Positions 52,844 to 61,315 of a DNA stretch of 64,000 nucleotides are shown here, one piece after another (position 1 is the first letter of the stretch; every line of letters starts with the position of its first letter). Both the position numbers and the translations under genes were made by a program. The notes beneath the pieces were generated by a model that was not told where the DNA came from, searched no databases, and saw only the letters and a list, made by a program, of their open reading frames with translations. Origin of the DNA: a virus; IMG/VR virus record IMGVR_UViG_3300010885_059224, positions 1 through 64,000 of that record; one strand, written 5' to 3'.

Positions 52844-53173
52844 ATGGACGAATCAACAACATTAACTAAAAAGATCCTGCCCAGCAAAGATGTATATATC
52901 CAATTCACAGAAGAGGAGGTTGATCAACTTGGCTTAGAGGCTGGGCAGAATTTCAGTGTTGAGTTAACTCCTGATGGACATGTGCTTATGAAGCCATACG
53001 TTAAACTAGAGGTGGACTTCTCTGAACTCCCTCGTGAGATCCTAGAAAATATTATAGCTGAATCCTGTGACAGGGATATTAGTGCTAATAATGTAATTGT
53101 GGATATGCTCAAGGCCGGATTAGACCGCCTTGAAAATGAGAAAACCACAAAAGACGGTGAAGAAAATAAATGA
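52844..53173 (+). CDS. Possible AbrB/MazE-type DNA-binding protein
   Basis: 109 residues. The segment YIQFTEEEVDQLGLEAGQ then V-E-L-T-P-D-G resembles a swapped-hairpin AbrB domain (I-x-F-T-x-E-E-x-x-x-L-G-L-x-x-G). A helical C-terminal segment follows. Probably a small regulator; no toxin partner seen. Confidence 0.5.
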   Translation: MDESTTLTKKILPSKDVYIQFTEEEVDQLGLEAGQNFSVELTPDGHVLMKPYVKLEVDFSELPREILENIIAESCDRDISANNVIVDMLKAGLDRLENEKTTKDGEENK

Positions 53174-53700
53174 GTCCTGAACTAGAACAAGTTTTGGTAG
53201 ATACTTATCCTAATTTCTTCAGAGGTAAAAACGAACCACTCACCCAAAATCTCATGGCCTTTGGCTGTGAGTGCGGGGATGGGTGGTATGAGCTTATAGA
53301 CACATTCTGCAAGCTGGCTAGTAATAAATTGAAGCACGCCAGGTATATAAGATTAAAGCCCCAGTTTAAAACTCCGGATGTGGAATTTGAAAAATACATA
53401 GCTCCTGACTTCAAGTTTATTCAAGTAAAGGAAAAGTATGCCACAATAAGGCTATACTTTGATATTACTCAACCTGAGGGAGATAACAAACACAGGCTTA
53501 ATGAGGCAGACATATTAGATCGGTTTGGTGAAATTCTAACAACAATACATGCGTTCGAATATTACACAGACTATCTATCAGGCAGAACATGCGAGGAGTG
53601 TGGCAAGCCTGGAAAAATATACCAGGGCGGCTGGTGGAGAACCCTATGCCCTGAGCATGCCAAAGATAGCAACAGATTAGAAGACGAAGAACTACCATAA
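53170..53700 (+). CDS. Zinc-ribbon phage protein
   Basis: 176 residues. FGCECGDGWYELID near residue 31, QVKEKYATIRLYFD in the middle and CEECGKPG with CPEHA near the end match a phage family with a terminal Cys/His zinc site. Function unknown. Overlaps both neighbours by 1-4 nt within the SbcD-SbcC unit. Confidence 0.65.
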   Translation: MSPELEQVLVDTYPNFFRGKNEPLTQNLMAFGCECGDGWYELIDTFCKLASNKLKHARYIRLKPQFKTPDVEFEKYIAPDFKFIQVKEKYATIRLYFDITQPEGDNKHRLNEADILDRFGEILTTIHAFEYYTDYLSGRTCEECGKPGKIYQGGWWRTLCPEHAKDSNRLEDEELP

Positions 53701-55757
53701 TGGAACTTAAAAAATTAAACCTAAAGAACTTTAGAACACACCGTAAGCTGGAAATTAATTTCCAGCAGGGTATTACTGGAATTGTTGGCACTAATGGTGC
53801 AGGCAAGTCTAGTATTGTGGAGGCTATAATATTCCTCTTCACTGGTGAGGGCTATGGGTTTAAAGCCGATATGCTTTCAGTTGGTGAAGAATCTGGGTAT
53901 GTTATAGGTCACATAGACATAAATGGCAAAGAGGCAGTATTAGAGCGTCACCTAGATACATCTAAGGTGGCGTTCAAATATGATGGAATAACCTACAAGA
54001 AATCAGGAGAAGTAGCGGAGATTTGGGATAAGCTGTTTCAGATAGACAAGAATATCTTTAAAAATATTGTTGTGGCTAAACAAGGAGACATAGCTCTTCT
54101 TTTCTCTGGCGATAACAGTACAAAGGAAAAGATATTCCAAAAGATCTTTCTCGTTCCTAACACCACAAAGGTAAGGGATGCGATATGGAACAAGTATATC
54201 AAAACAGCTCCTCCTGAATATCCACTGTTAGATGAAAATCAATATACTGCAGAAATATCTGAAATAACACAAACCAGGGATAGTGTGCAGGCAGAGCTAG
54301 TTAAATTCCCTGCCGGGTTATCTGATACTTATGCAAACCTGATATCTAGGTCAAACTATCTAGTTTCTTGCCGTGCCGCTGTGGCTAAGAAAATAGAGAT
54401 AGCGGACAAGATAGCGGCCCTAGAAGCTAGAAAAGAAGAAGTTAACAGCGAGATATCTAAGATAGATGCAAAGTTAGCCACTGTGGATATAGCGGCGATA
54501 ACCTCCTCCCTAGAGAAGCTAAAGCTGAGTAGGCCACTGTACGAGAAGAAAGTAGCATTGGAAAAACAACTATCTGAGCTGAATACCAAGAAACCAGTAG
54601 AGCTCACTGAGGCCGACCTCACAGAGTTAGACAATTTGACTAGTCAGAGAGGGCTACTACAAGCTAGTTATGATGCGCTCTCAAAAGAGTACAATGAGGC
54701 AACTCAAACAATTCAAACATACAGAGAGAAGGGTTTAGTGGATGTTGATAACTGTCCACATTGTGGGTCAACACTCAAAGATATGGGAGAGTATATATCT
54801 CACTTGTCTAAAAAGGTAGAAGACCTGCAGGATAAGATAAAAACAACGCAAACCGAATTCTCAAAAGTTACCACAGATATATCAGACATTGAGTATAGGA
54901 AAACTACGTTTAACGACTGGAATAATGATAACAATAAAGTCCTGGCCGGATTAGACCCTATAAGGGATATCTCTTTCGACCAGAACGACTATGAGATTTA
55001 TTCTGCTGTGGTTAGTCAGTATAGTAGTTTCGTAGAGGCTAAGAAAAAGCTAGACTCTGATTTAACCGAGATAGAGCGTAGTCTGAGGACACAGAACATG
55101 AGTAATATAACTCTAACAACTTACGACTATGCCAAGATCACTATAGAGGTAGAAGAGGAAGATATTGCCAATAAGATAAAAAATATAAAGGCAGATCAGG
55201 AAGCACAGCAGACAAAACAAAATGCATTATCTGGGTATAATAATCTACTAACCCTCAAGCAGGAGGAGCTAGACAGGAACAGCAGAACCAAAGAGCAGAA
55301 CAAGATTAGAAATAAGTACGTTAATATACTTAACGAAATCTATGAAATGCTAGCAACTTCTCAGTTTCCTAGAAAGTTAATACAAACATACAGCTCCACG
55401 GTATCAGAGTACTTATCAGAAAATCTAAGGCAATTTAACTTCCCCTATAGGGCAGAGGTTAATGATAGCTTTGGTATAGATGTATTTGATTACCAGGGTA
55501 GAAAACTACCGTCTGTGTCTGGAGGTCAGGAGATAATGGTTGGCGTGGCGTTGAGGCTCGCCCTACACAGTATGTTCGGTGAAGCATTTCCTATGATGAT
55601 ATTCGATGAGGGTTCTGTGCACCTCTCCCAAGAGAGCAAGAAAAACTATTTCGAAGTCATCAAGAATATGAAGAACATGAGCAAACTGAAACAAATAATA
55701 ATTATCGATCACGACGAGGATCTCTCTGATGTGGTCGACAACACAATTAAATTATGA
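53700..55757 (+). CDS. sbcC-like: SbcC/Rad50-like ATPase (gp46 type)
   Basis: 685 residues. Walker A GTNGAGKSS at residues 30-38, zinc hook CPHC near 352, SVSGGQE signature near 606 and Walker B MMIFDEGSVHLS near 632. Two long helical coiled-coil arms flank the hook; they are short compared with cellular SbcC, as in T4 gp46. Pairs with the SbcD-like protein for DNA-end processing. Confidence 0.9.
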   Translation: MELKKLNLKNFRTHRKLEINFQQGITGIVGTNGAGKSSIVEAIIFLFTGEGYGFKADMLSVGEESGYVIGHIDINGKEAVLERHLDTSKVAFKYDGITYKKSGEVAEIWDKLFQIDKNIFKNIVVAKQGDIALLFSGDNSTKEKIFQKIFLVPNTTKVRDAIWNKYIKTAPPEYPLLDENQYTAEISEITQTRDSVQAELVKFPAGLSDTYANLISRSNYLVSCRAAVAKKIEIADKIAALEARKEEVNSEISKIDAKLATVDIAAITSSLEKLKLSRPLYEKKVALEKQLSELNTKKPVELTEADLTELDNLTSQRGLLQASYDALSKEYNEATQTIQTYREKGLVDVDNCPHCGSTLKDMGEYISHLSKKVEDLQDKIKTTQTEFSKVTTDISDIEYRKTTFNDWNNDNNKVLAGLDPIRDISFDQNDYEIYSAVVSQYSSFVEAKKKLDSDLTEIERSLRTQNMSNITLTTYDYAKITIEVEEEDIANKIKNIKADQEAQQTKQNALSGYNNLLTLKQEELDRNSRTKEQNKIRNKYVNILNEIYEMLATSQFPRKLIQTYSSTVSEYLSENLRQFNFPYRAEVNDSFGIDVFDYQGRKLPSVSGGQEIMVGVALRLALHSMFGEAFPMMIFDEGSVHLSQESKKNYFEVIKNMKNMSKLKQIIIIDHDEDLSDVVDNTIKL

Positions 55758-55963
55758 GCGAAGATAAAAATGAGCTTAAACAAAACTTAATATCTATTGG
55801 TATTTCATTACTATCCATAGCTAGTGCTGCATTAGGTAAGGATAAAAGCGAGACACTAACAGATATTGCCTCTTCTACCTCTGAACGGGTACTGAAAAAG
55901 CAAAAGACTAATAACAGACCACCTAAAAATAATAATGGACGATCAAGAAATCCAAAAGCTTAA
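55754..55963 (+). CDS. Small hypothetical protein
   Basis: 69 residues: a hydrophobic segment (LISIGISLLSIASAAL, ~10-26) and a basic Asn-rich tail (RPPKNNNGRSRNPK). Overlaps SbcC by ATGA and the next gene by 29 nt. Confidence 0.55.
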   Translation: MSEDKNELKQNLISIGISLLSIASAALGKDKSETLTDIASSTSERVLKKQKTNNRPPKNNNGRSRNPKA

Positions 55964-56126
55964 ATCTTATAGTTTAAGCCCTGTTTGGAGAACTTGTATG
56001 TTCTTGGCTATCATTATTAGTTTTATATTGGACAAGCCTTGGATTAACTTCATTATAGGTGGTTTAGGAGGGGTTCTACTCTATCCTATAGTGGAGAACT
56101 TTCTCAAAGACCTAATAGAAGACTAG
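55935..56126 (+). CDS. Small membrane protein
   Basis: 63 residues, two hydrophobic segments: MFLAIIISFIL (residues ~22-32) and INFIIGGLGGVLLYPIV (~38-54). Likely inserted in the host inner membrane as a hairpin. Role unknown; overlaps the preceding gene. Confidence 0.6.
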   Translation: MDDQEIQKLKSYSLSPVWRTCMFLAIIISFILDKPWINFIIGGLGGVLLYPIVENFLKDLIED

Positions 56127-56127
56127 A

Positions 56128-57603
56128 ATGCATATAGAAATCACCAGATTCGATGGAGGTCTTAGGTTTAAACCTATTCCGCCATACCTAATGAAGTATC
56201 TCAGGTACCACCATAGGGAAATGCAGTCATTTAACTACAAGAGAGAATGCGTTTTCGTTGAGAAGATGCTCTACTCTGTGGATAGTGACGGATACGCATT
56301 TACCCTCCCTGGGTTCTTCTATCAGATTACCGTGATGATACACAAGAATCACGATACCTATCAGGTGACGGATTTGCGCACACCGCTACCTCCTATAGAT
56401 TGGAATAGAATAAAAGAGTTCAAGTTAAGAGACTATCAGATACCGCTCGTAGCAGACCTTGTATTAAAGGGAGCGGAAGATAGTGGCGTTATTAATGCTG
56501 CAGGTGGTATTGGCAAGACACATCTTGCTGCTATCACTTATGCTGCATGGAATGGCTTGAACACGATATTGGCAATTCCTCTAAAGGAGGTAGTCAGGCA
56601 AACATATCAGAAGTTTAAAATATTCTTCCCGGAGAAACATGTGGGCTTGGTAGGCGATGGAAGTCATGATATTAGCAATGATATCACGATAACCACGTTC
56701 AAGAGTCTGAAGAGTTGTTCCCTGGAAAAATGTGAATTACTTCTGGTAGACGAAATGCAATCCACAGGAAGTCCTACTTTCAAGAATTGCATGGAGATAT
56801 TGCGACCTAAAAGGATGTTTGGTTTTAGTGCTACCACAGACGGCTTGTTTAACAATAGTGACAAGCTATTGGTAGGGCTGTTTGGTGAAGATCTCATATA
56901 TTTTCCATATATGGATGCAGAGGAATCCGGTGCCGTTGTTCCTGGTGTTGTTTATATGCTAAACATGCCCAGGGACTACGAGTTCAACCTGTACAGCTCT
57001 ATAGAGGCGAAAATAAAGCATGGTATAAAATCCTGCGTTGTTCGTCACGAAATGATAGGAGAAGTCTGCAACAACATCCCAGAAGGATGGCAGACAATCA
57101 TATTTGTAGACCATGTAAAGGATCACCTGATTCCATTGTATAAATATCTCCCACCAGGAACAAAATATCTACACAGGGAAAGCAGCAAAAAATCCGTTGG
57201 TACATTCGCACTCACAAACAAGCAACAGAGGGACACAGCCACAGAATTCGCTAATAATGAATTCCAAAGGTTAATTGCTACTGATGCCTTTCGTGCTGGT
57301 GTGGATATTCCAAACTGCCGCGTTGTTATACAGGGTGCAGGAGGTTCATCAAAAGTAGAGGTTCTTCAGGAGGCTCTTCGAGGAAGCAGAATATTAACAC
57401 AAGAACAAAAGGAAAAATTCGGATTAACCGATAAAACTCACTTTGTTCTGGTTGATTTCATGGATAACCATGATCCTGTATTAAACGGAATGGCTAAAAA
57501 AAGAATCCAATACTATAAAGAACAGGGTTGGACAATTCATGAAGTTGACAGGGTTGAACAGATCGACTGGCATAATACCGGCGAAAAAAAGCAACTCAAG
57601 TAA
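56128..57603 (+). CDS. uvsW-like: UvsW-like SF2 helicase
   Basis: 491 residues. Walker A AAGGIGKT at ~124-131, DEMQ in LLVDEMQS near 208, SAT in GFSATTDG near 231, and a C-terminal helicase domain with TDAFRAGVDIP and a Q/R-rich LQEALRGSR. The order matches T4 UvsW, which unwinds R-loops and branched DNA to switch replication modes. The ~100-residue N-terminal part is beta-rich, as in UvsW. A terminator follows. Confidence 0.87.
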   Translation: MHIEITRFDGGLRFKPIPPYLMKYLRYHHREMQSFNYKRECVFVEKMLYSVDSDGYAFTLPGFFYQITVMIHKNHDTYQVTDLRTPLPPIDWNRIKEFKLRDYQIPLVADLVLKGAEDSGVINAAGGIGKTHLAAITYAAWNGLNTILAIPLKEVVRQTYQKFKIFFPEKHVGLVGDGSHDISNDITITTFKSLKSCSLEKCELLLVDEMQSTGSPTFKNCMEILRPKRMFGFSATTDGLFNNSDKLLVGLFGEDLIYFPYMDAEESGAVVPGVVYMLNMPRDYEFNLYSSIEAKIKHGIKSCVVRHEMIGEVCNNIPEGWQTIIFVDHVKDHLIPLYKYLPPGTKYLHRESSKKSVGTFALTNKQQRDTATEFANNEFQRLIATDAFRAGVDIPNCRVVIQGAGGSSKVEVLQEALRGSRILTQEQKEKFGLTDKTHFVLVDFMDNHDPVLNGMAKKRIQYYKEQGWTIHEVDRVEQIDWHNTGEKKQLK

Positions 57604-57621
57604 ACTTCATTTGACAATACG

Positions 57622-57655
57622 GGGTGTGGTGGAGTAATTTCCATCACACCCTTTT
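57622..57655 (+). terminator. Rho-independent terminator
   Basis: GGGTGTGGTGGA (57622-57633)/TCCATCACACCC (57640-57651), 12 bp with one G-U pair and a 6-nt loop, then TTTT. A TTGACA at 57611-57616 just before it could also be a promoter element for the primase gene. Confidence 0.75.
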
Positions 57656-57667
57656 CAAACACACAAC

Positions 57668-58591
57668 ATGGTAAATACCTACGTACTCAAATTATTAAAA
57701 GAAAGATTTGGAAAAGCCAAAGGAGTAAGTGGTGGTAGTTACAGAGTTAATTGCCCCACCTGTGAGGCAAAGAACGCTAAAAAGATGAAGCGTTATATCT
57801 CTCCTGGATGGGCGGTTAGTAACTGCTTTATCTGTGGTGAGCTATTGAAAGTAAGCGAGCTACTCAAGGGAGACAACTTCAGTTTTGAGTCAGCAGCTCC
57901 TGAGACAGGGGTTAATGATGAACAAAATTATCCATATGCTAAAACTCCTCCATATACAAAGCTGCAGGACTTTAGTTCGTTAGCAGAAGATCATCCGGCT
58001 ATACAATTTCTAAAGAAAGATCATCTTACAAATTTTAATTACTATGCCTCTATAGGTGTAGGATATATACCTGCAGACGGGGGCACAAACCTAACGTTCG
58101 ACTCAGGAACAAAGATCAACACAGCAGAGAGCATACACTTTCCTATATTTCACAGGGGAGAATATGTTGGCTGGCAGATTAGATTTATCCCAGGAACTTT
58201 CAACGGAGACCGTTTTCAGTTCATGAGATACCTTCATCTTTTCCCCAAAGGCAATTATTTATTCAACTACGATAATGCCAAGCTGCATCATCCACATGTT
58301 ATTGTGGTTGAAGGAGCTAAGAAGGCATTAAAGGCAATGAACGCTGTTGCTACTTTAGGAAAAGGTATATCACACACACAAAAACAGTTGATTCAAGAAT
58401 GGAAGAAGATTACATTGATCCTCGATGGCGAAGACAATACCCAAGAAAAGGCCAGGGAGTTGGCAGAAGAGTTTAGGATCAACGGCCGTCAGTGTATTAA
58501 TGTTGATCCTAGAGATTATGGCTTTGATTCTCCCGATGAAGCTACAACAGAGGAATTAAACAATATCGTCACATCATTATGGAACAAATAG
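57668..58591 (+). CDS. DNA primase (CHC2 zinc plus Toprim)
   Basis: 307 residues, makes RNA primers. Zinc cluster CPTC (~30-33) and CFIC (~52-55) is CHC2-like in layout, with four Cys. HFPIFHRGEYVGWQIRF near 160 is the typical linker, then Toprim with VVEGAKKALKAM (~213) and LDGEDN (~251). Shorter than cellular DnaG and lacking its C-terminal helicase-binding domain. The DnaB-like helicase is two genes downstream. Confidence 0.85.
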   Translation: MVNTYVLKLLKERFGKAKGVSGGSYRVNCPTCEAKNAKKMKRYISPGWAVSNCFICGELLKVSELLKGDNFSFESAAPETGVNDEQNYPYAKTPPYTKLQDFSSLAEDHPAIQFLKKDHLTNFNYYASIGVGYIPADGGTNLTFDSGTKINTAESIHFPIFHRGEYVGWQIRFIPGTFNGDRFQFMRYLHLFPKGNYLFNYDNAKLHHPHVIVVEGAKKALKAMNAVATLGKGISHTQKQLIQEWKKITLILDGEDNTQEKARELAEEFRINGRQCINVDPRDYGFDSPDEATTEELNNIVTSLWNK

Positions 58592-59121
58592 GTAATCCAC
58601 AAATTCAAGAATTAAAAACTCGGATAGAGAATGAGTATGTTCGTTTACGTGGCTTGGTGCAATCCCACTACTTATACAACAGTACTCCTGCCCACGATAA
58701 GGCATTCAAGAAAGCTGCAGAATTCTGCAAACTTCAAAGAATAACACCAGAGCAATATGCAATGGGGTTGTTTCAAAGCCTGAGTGGTCACCAGGAAAAT
58801 TTCTATCCTAGTTATTTTGGGTCGGCTTCTGGAAATCAGGCGGCACTCACATATAGCAAGGAATATTGCGTACACCCATCAGATCTATACGAGCATCAGA
58901 AAGAAATGCTTAGGAGACATGTTGTTGACTTAGGAAAAGATCCTATAGAGACATTATTGAACCCCAGGCTGAGCTTCTATGCTTGGTTTAGGATACTCGC
59001 CACCAAAGAACCGGTCCCTGAAATTATCAGGTTATATAGTGAAACAGCGAAGAAAGAAGCTTCACCTGAGCTGGTTGCCTTTCTTCGTGAACAAAACTTG
59101 TCGGTTAATAGAATAATATGA
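58579..59121 (+). CDS. Hypothetical protein between primase and helicase
   Basis: 180 residues, helical. Overlaps the primase by 13 nt and the helicase by 4 nt (ATGA), so it is probably part of the replisome unit; a helicase loader or primase-helicase bridge would fit its position, but no motif supports it. Confidence 0.6.
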   Translation: MEQIGNPQIQELKTRIENEYVRLRGLVQSHYLYNSTPAHDKAFKKAAEFCKLQRITPEQYAMGLFQSLSGHQENFYPSYFGSASGNQAALTYSKEYCVHPSDLYEHQKEMLRRHVVDLGKDPIETLLNPRLSFYAWFRILATKEPVPEIIRLYSETAKKEASPELVAFLREQNLSVNRII

Positions 59122-60545
59122 TTAATGATATATATCAAGACGGTGACTTCATGGAGTTGGTTATAAAGCATATCGTAAGAGATGCAAAAGTATTCAACCT
59201 AGCCAAAAGCTTAAAAATAGTCCCAGAAGATCTAGGAGGTGTGGATGTATACAGAGCATTCATACAAATAGCCCTGGATGTTAATGAGGCGCCTATCAAT
59301 CCTAAGCTCATGCTTATCAAGTTGAAAGAGGCAATTACTAATGGCAAGATAAGCCAAGGACAGCAAGAGCAGATAGGGGATTTTCATGGGTATATCTATA
59401 ATGATGATCCATTGAATTCTGATTATATAATAGAGCACTTGCCGAAAATGTTAAAAGCCAGAAGATTTGGGGCTATCCTCAGGGGTGATACCAAAGATGC
59501 TGACTCAGTAGCTGCCAGTTTGAACTCATTAGTATTTGATTTCAAAAATGCATCTAGTAATGGAGAAGAGATGACATTCAATCCTTTTGAGCGTCCTATA
59601 TTCGCCGAGCATAAGAAAACGTTCCCAACAGGATTCAAGGATATCGACGCTATAATCAAGGGATTAGGTGTACAGGAATACGGAATAATCCTTGGTTATT
59701 CTGGTGGGGGTAAAACCGCAATGGCAATACACTCAGCAATAGAAGCAGCAAAGCTAGGTTACAAGGTTATGTTCCTAAGCATGGAAGAACCAAAAGAGCC
59801 TATATTCGCCAGAATATATGCAAACTACTTTCATGTGAGCTATTCTGATCTACACCATGGAAAAGCTATTGCTCAGTCTGAGGTAATGAGTAAATGGCAT
59901 GATATGACTAACGACGAGAAAGAAGTGATGGCGAATATCAGAGTTATTAACATGAAAGATAGTGATGTTGAAACCGCCAAAGATATAGCAAACTTCTTGG
60001 ACAGAGAAGCGGAAAAGTCAGGGTTTATTCCTGAGGTTGTGTATATAGACCAGATGGACTATATGGAACCGTCCAAAACCTACGATGCTCAATGGCAGAA
60101 ATACGAGACTATCTCTTTTGAGGTAGAGGAGCTTTCTAACCATCTAATCCTAGGAGAACATAAATTCTCTGTGTGGTTACTTCACCAGGCCACAGGAAAA
60201 ATGAAAGGACACTTCAGTAACGCTGAAATATCCGGATTCAAGGGTGTTATCAAACCTGCAGATATAGTTGTTGGTATAGGTAAAGACAGCCCAGATGCAA
60301 AGATAGCAAATATCTTTTCTCTGAAGTCTAGACATACCAAGAACTTCTTCGTACCTCACAGAGCCAATATGGAATTCATGAGGTTTGATACCGCAGATGT
60401 TGGAGGAGAAGCAAGAGAACAAATCGAACTCGAACTTGTGCCTAAACTCACAGGTAAGAAAAACAAAAAATCAAAACAAACAAGTTTCAAGAACATACCT
60501 GAAAAGGAGGAGTTACTTCCTTCCCCTAACGGTAAATTCATGTAA
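59118..60545 (+). CDS. dnaB-like: DnaB-like replicative helicase
   Basis: 475 residues. RecA-type domain starting FPTGFKDIDAIIKGLG, Walker A GYSGGGKTA (~193-201), MFLSMEEP, Walker B VVYIDQMD (~307) and a helicase motif 4-like LLHQATGK (~355). The ~150-residue N-terminal part is helical, as in DnaB. Unwinds the fork ahead of the polymerase. Next gene starts on its last base. Confidence 0.88.
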   Translation: MINDIYQDGDFMELVIKHIVRDAKVFNLAKSLKIVPEDLGGVDVYRAFIQIALDVNEAPINPKLMLIKLKEAITNGKISQGQQEQIGDFHGYIYNDDPLNSDYIIEHLPKMLKARRFGAILRGDTKDADSVAASLNSLVFDFKNASSNGEEMTFNPFERPIFAEHKKTFPTGFKDIDAIIKGLGVQEYGIILGYSGGGKTAMAIHSAIEAAKLGYKVMFLSMEEPKEPIFARIYANYFHVSYSDLHHGKAIAQSEVMSKWHDMTNDEKEVMANIRVINMKDSDVETAKDIANFLDREAEKSGFIPEVVYIDQMDYMEPSKTYDAQWQKYETISFEVEELSNHLILGEHKFSVWLLHQATGKMKGHFSNAEISGFKGVIKPADIVVGIGKDSPDAKIANIFSLKSRHTKNFFVPHRANMEFMRFDTADVGGEAREQIELELVPKLTGKKNKKSKQTSFKNIPEKEELLPSPNGKFM

Positions 60546-61090
60546 TGCAAATACACTCCCAAGATAGTATATTCTTTGCTCTTGGAAAAGCTAACCATAC
60601 AAAGGACTATATTGTCTTGGGAGTCTTTGACTTCTTGGATAATGAAGTCGTAGGGAAACATCCCTTCGACATGAAATATACGTTCGGAAAGTATACATGC
60701 TTATCCAGGAGTTTTGACGCGGTTTATCTAGTATCAGCATCTTATTCAGACGCACACGGAAAAGATCTAATAAGATTCTCATGCCAGTTGGGTAGGGATG
60801 ATTATGAAATCATTTCAGAAAGAAAGATAGGTGGGTTATTCATGGACAGCTCTGATGAGAGCATGAATGTAAACTATCCTAGAGTATTCGATAGCTCTAT
60901 AGAGCCCCACTTATGCCTAAAGGTAGAAAAAGGCGTGGTGTACGAGAAAACAGAAAATAAATTCACAGGAGTGAGCTGGAGAGAAGCAGGGCTAGATATT
61001 ACTAATGACGTAGGAATATTTGGAAATATCATGCTTAATCTTTTCGGGGAACTACCAAAACAAGAAGATTACGACGAATATGACGAATAG
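60545..61090 (+). CDS. Hypothetical protein in replication unit
   Basis: 181 residues, alpha/beta, acidic at the end (YDEYDE). Overlaps the helicase by 1 nt and the next gene by 11 nt. Not recognised. Possibly a replication accessory factor. Confidence 0.6.
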   Translation: MQIHSQDSIFFALGKANHTKDYIVLGVFDFLDNEVVGKHPFDMKYTFGKYTCLSRSFDAVYLVSASYSDAHGKDLIRFSCQLGRDDYEIISERKIGGLFMDSSDESMNVNYPRVFDSSIEPHLCLKVEKGVVYEKTENKFTGVSWREAGLDITNDVGIFGNIMLNLFGELPKQEDYDEYDE

Positions 61091-61307
61091 TGAGAAAAGA
61101 CAACACACGTTCACAGTAACAACACCATCTTGGATGACTGCTCCACATACCACAGTACACTTCAATATGTTTACTGACGCTACCCTACCCGAGGCCATAG
61201 AATCATTTGAAAGATTCTTGTTGGCTCTTGGGTATAGCTTGCCGGATGGAGCACATCTTGGATATGAATACCACGAACCATCCACAGGTATAGATTTAGA
61301 AAAATAA
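61080..61307 (+). CDS. Small hypothetical protein
   Basis: 75 residues from ATG 61080 (MTNSEKRQHTFTV), overlapping the preceding stop by 11 nt. Beta-alpha pattern ending YEYHEPSTGIDLEK. Family unknown. Lies directly before the polymerase. Confidence 0.55.
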   Translation: MTNSEKRQHTFTVTTPSWMTAPHTTVHFNMFTDATLPEAIESFERFLLALGYSLPDGAHLGYEYHEPSTGIDLEK

Positions 61308-61315
61308 TAAAACAC

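Noticed and set aside
57611-57616. TTGACA as promoter of the primase gene
   Set aside because: It lies just outside a terminator stem and the 18-nt spaced TAATTT is inside the loop; a promoter is possible but not supported enough to list separately.
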